NCBI GenBank assembly: GCA_963809795.1
Contig: CAWELN010000028.1
Location: 1-64,000 of the forward strand
DNA: 64,000 bases
DNA from: DASUAS01 sp963809795
Lineage (GTDB): Bacteria; Actinomycetota; Acidimicrobiia; IMCC26256; DASPTH01
Reading direction: 5' to 3'
This document shows positions 62,162 to 64,000 of this stretch, piece after piece. Each line of letters starts with the position of its first letter. The stretch's first letter is position 1. Both the position numbers and the translations under genes were made by a program. The notes beneath the pieces are model-generated. The model was not told the origin of the DNA and searched no databases. It saw nothing but the letters and a program-made list of their open reading frames with translations.

Positions 62162-63408
62162 GGCAGCACCGCCCGCAGGATCGTCGGCCCGCCGGGCGGG
62201 CTCTCCACGCGCATCGACCCGCCGAGCGACGTGACGCGGTCGCCGAGGCCGGCGAGGCCGGTGCCGTCACCGGCGTCGGCCCCGCCCGTCCCGTTGTCGC
62301 GCACCTCGACCACGAGCGCACCGTCGTCGCGTACCAGCGAGACCGCGGCGTTGGTGGCGCCGGAGTGGCGGGCCACGTTGGTGAGGGCTTCCGACACCAC
62401 GAAGTACGCGGTGCTCTCCACCTCGGCCGACGGACGCGGTTCCACCTGCACCTCCAACGAGACGGGGATCGGGGCGCGCGCCACCACCGCCGACAGCGCG
62501 GCGTCGAGGCCGCGGTCCTCGAGGATGACCGGGTGGATCCCGCGCACGAGGTCGCGCAGCTCCTGCAGCGCGGCCTTCGCCTCCTCGTGCGCGTGCACGA
62601 CCAGCGCATGAGCGGCCTCGGGGTCGTCGTCGAAGTGCTCCCGCGCCGTGCCCAGCTCCATCGCCAGGCTCACGAGGCGTTGCTGCGCGCCGTCGTGCAG
62701 GTCGCGTTCGATGCGGCGACGCTCCGCTTCCGCGCTGCCGACCGCGGCGACGCGTCCCCGCTCCGCGGCCCGGACGCGCGCCTCCTGTGCCGCACGCTCG
62801 TCGGGACCCAGGAACCATGTCGCGGTGACGGCGTCGAGGCGGCCGAGCACGACCGTGACCCACGGGGCGAAGAGCACGAGGCCGAGGAGGCCGACGGCCG
62901 CGACGAGCCAGGCGTCGCCACCACTGCCGACGTCGAAGAAGGAGAACTTCGCCGTGCCCTCGGGGAGCGCCGACACGTAGAAGGGAAGCGCCAGCAGTGC
63001 GAGCGAGCCGCACCAGGCGATGGTCACCAACACGAGGTCGAGAGCGCCGAGGGGCAGGAGGAGGAGCAGGTAGGCCACCTCCTTCCAGCGCGCGCCGGAA
63101 CGAGCCCGCTCCAGCAGGCGCCGCCACCAGCTCGAGCCCTGCAGCGGCGGGACCGGGTCCGGGAGGTCGACCCCGAGCAGCGCCGCCAAACGGGATCGCT
63201 CCAGATGGGCGAAGCCGCGGCTCACGACCATGAGGAGCCAGAACACCGGGATGGCGAGGAAGAACGTCACCAGCAGACCGAGTGACAGGGCGAGCAACGT
63301 GATCACGACGGTGAACGTGACCGCGCCCACCACGATGTCGGTGACCAGATGGGTCAGCGTCCACCACGTCGACGGGTGGCGCCAAGGGTCGAAGACGCGC
63401 CGGAGCAC
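62152..63408 (-). CDS. Sensor histidine kinase, HisKA_3 type with membrane sensor
   Basis: 418 residues from the GTG at 63408. Four or more membrane helices in the first 200 residues (the putative-sensor fold common in actinobacterial kinases). The H-box is RRRIERDLHDGAQQRLV with the phosphorylated His238. The ATPase part has ALTNVARHSGA (N box), VEVRDNGTGG, and GTGLAGLGDRV (G2). Phosphorylates the coupled response regulator. The promoter region (63409-63480) carries direct repeats and the element shared with the ABC genes. Confidence 0.9.
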   Translation of the reverse strand: MLRRVFDPWRHPSTWWTLTHLVTDIVVGAVTFTVVITLLALSLGLLVTFFLAIPVFWLLMVVSRGFAHLERSRLAALLGVDLPDPVPPLQGSSWWRRLLERARSGARWKEVAYLLLLLPLGALDLVLVTIAWCGSLALLALPFYVSALPEGTAKFSFFDVGSGGDAWLVAAVGLLGLVLFAPWVTVVLGRLDAVTATWFLGPDERAAQEARVRAAERGRVAAVGSAEAERRRIERDLHDGAQQRLVSLAMELGTAREHFDDDPEAAHALVVHAHEEAKAALQELRDLVRGIHPVILEDRGLDAALSAVVARAPIPVSLEVQVEPRPSAEVESTAYFVVSEALTNVARHSGATNAAVSLVRDDGALVVEVRDNGTGGADAGDGTGLAGLGDRVTSLGGSMRVESPPGGPTILRAVLPCA

Positions 63409-63420
63409 GGCCTCACGCTA
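63406..63420 (-). promoter_or_regulatory. Leaderless -10 box for the histidine kinase
   Basis: On the minus strand TAGCGT (63420-63415), six bases, GTG at 63408. Confidence 0.55.
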
Positions 63421-63438
63421 ACGACGCCGCGCGTCCCC

Positions 63439-63469
63439 GACCATGGAGTGACCGGGAGACCGTGGAGTG
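63439..63469. promoter_or_regulatory. Direct repeat, candidate response-regulator operator
   Basis: GACCATGGAGTG (63439-63450) and GACCGTGGAGTG (63458-63469), 11 of 12 identical, 19 bp apart, close to two helical turns. The first copy is part of the 18-bp element shared with 60691-60708. About 19-49 bp upstream of the kinase -10 box, suiting activation. Confidence 0.45.
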
Positions 63470-63495
63470 GGGCTAGCCATACCCGCCGCGCCCGG

Positions 63496-63690
63496 TCACA
63501 CGTCGCCGAGCAGGTCCTCGATCTCGTCCCTGAGGTCCAGGTAGCGCGGGTCACGAACACGACCGTCGACTGCGTCCGCTTCCACACCGTGAGCAGGAAG
63601 TCCTGCATCGCGCGCCGGGTCTGCGCGTCGAGCGCGCCGAACGGCTCGTCGAGCAGCAGCACGTCGGGTTCGGGGGCGAGAGTGGCGTCT
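63496..63690 (-). pseudogene. Remnant of an SsuB/TauB-type ABC ATPase
   Basis: One frame reads APEPDVLLLDEPFGALDAQT, RRAMQDFLLTVWKRTQSTVV, FVTR, the Walker B to switch region of nitrate/sulfonate/taurine-type importer ATPases. A second frame then gives the C-terminal YLDLRDEIEDLLGDV and a stop. The N-terminal Walker A half and about 40 residues after the switch His are missing, so the gene is a decayed fragment. Confidence 0.6.
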
Positions 63691-63756
63691 GACCGCTCCC
63701 CGCCGACACCGGCACCCCGGGGCCGCGTCGAAGGACCCGGGTCGCAACCCGGCCGG

Positions 63757-63771
63757 TAGGCTGCCTCGATG
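63757..63771 (+). promoter_or_regulatory. Leaderless -10 box for the last gene
   Basis: TAGGCT at 63757-63762, six-base spacer, ATG at 63769. Confidence 0.55.
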
Positions 63772-64000
63772 AGGCGCCGTCGGCTCCTGGCTCTGCTGGC
63801 GCTCGCCGCCGCGCTGCTCGCCGCCGGCGCCACCGCCGAGCTCGACCAGGTGTTCGAGCGGGGCGCGTTCGCCGGGAGCGCGGCCGACGCCACCAACCCG
63901 CTGCACGCCCGCGACGAGCTGATCGCGCCGACGCCCCCGAACCACCTCGCCGCGGTCGTGCTGCGCGGTTCCGGAAGCAACCGGCTCGCCCACACCGGCC
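63769..64000 (+). CDS. Secreted or membrane-anchored protein, 5' part only
   Basis: At least 77 residues before the window ends. An Arg-rich start (MRRRR), a hydrophobic stretch LLALLALAAALLAAGATA that may be a signal peptide, and then ELDQVFERGAFAGSAADATN. Not enough sequence to assign a family. Confidence 0.6.
   Translation, partial: MRRRRLLALLALAAALLAAGATAELDQVFERGAFAGSAADATNPLHARDELIAPTPPNHLAAVVLRGSGSNRLAHTG

Overview
The window is about 64 kb of very GC-rich DNA (estimated by eye at about 70%) with dense, short-spaced genes on both strands. The gene content points to an actinobacterium, most likely an Acidimicrobiia-type soil or freshwater lineage. Supporting signs are a giant NAD-glutamate dehydrogenase, an amt-PII-glnD cluster, a 13E12/DUF222-HNH gene, an F420-type LLM oxidoreductase relic, three P450s, five short-chain dehydrogenases (SDRs), UdgX, many GTG starts, and at least twelve start codons preceded at a fixed distance by a TAnnnT box, which is how leaderless transcripts look. 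No rRNA, tRNA, CRISPR array, phage or transposase gene was seen.

Layout. 0-5 kb: an FtsX-type ABC permease running off the left edge, its ATPase, lgt, a lipoprotein and a DUF427 protein. 5-11.8 kb: an Fpg/Nei glycosylase, a UbiB/AarF-like kinase with an octapeptide-repeat N-terminus, a secreted Rpf/SLT-like protein, an ABC ATPase and a CrtI-like FAD enzyme. 11.8-16.5 kb: the 1,553-residue NAD-GDH. 16.8-19.8 kb: an SDR / SnoaL-like / P450 operon. 19.9-24.2 kb: nitrogen control (PII, GlnD, ammonium channel). 24.6-41.1 kb: catabolic and redox genes (amidohydrolase, P450, cyclase-type hydrolase, SDRs, acyl-CoA-dehydrogenase-like flavoenzyme, DUF35 plus thiolase-like pair, FadH-like flavoenzyme), with DUF222-HNH, TfoX, thiamine-binding, DUF1697 and diguanylate cyclase genes between them. 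41.1-45.6 kb: MFS exporter, trans- and cis-prenyltransferases, acyl-CoA ligase. 45.6-48.8 kb: a stretch where almost every gene is broken by frameshifts. 48.4-57.3 kb: DUF72-UdgX-flavodoxin operon, membrane protein, PAC2, PI-PLC-like, P450, RDD, NudC, YdcF. 57.3-63.4 kb: a five-gene histidine kinase / response regulator / DUF4097 / ABC ATPase / FtsX permease module.

How genes work together. GlnD, PII and Amt form the usual nitrogen-sensing unit. The two lipid-carrier prenyltransferases overlap by ATGA. The DUF35 plus thiolase-like pair, with the SDRs and the acyl-CoA-dehydrogenase-like enzyme, resembles part of a steroid- or terpenoid-type acyl-CoA pathway; the substrate cannot be told from sequence. 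The kinase/regulator/DUF4097 genes and the adjacent ABC genes share a 16-of-18 sequence element upstream, suggesting one envelope-stress or drug-response regulon.

Data-quality warning. At least a dozen genes need a frame change to give the full family protein, and nearly all changes are single-base insertions. That bias favours sequencing or assembly error over biological decay, so genes marked frameshifted may be intact in the organism.
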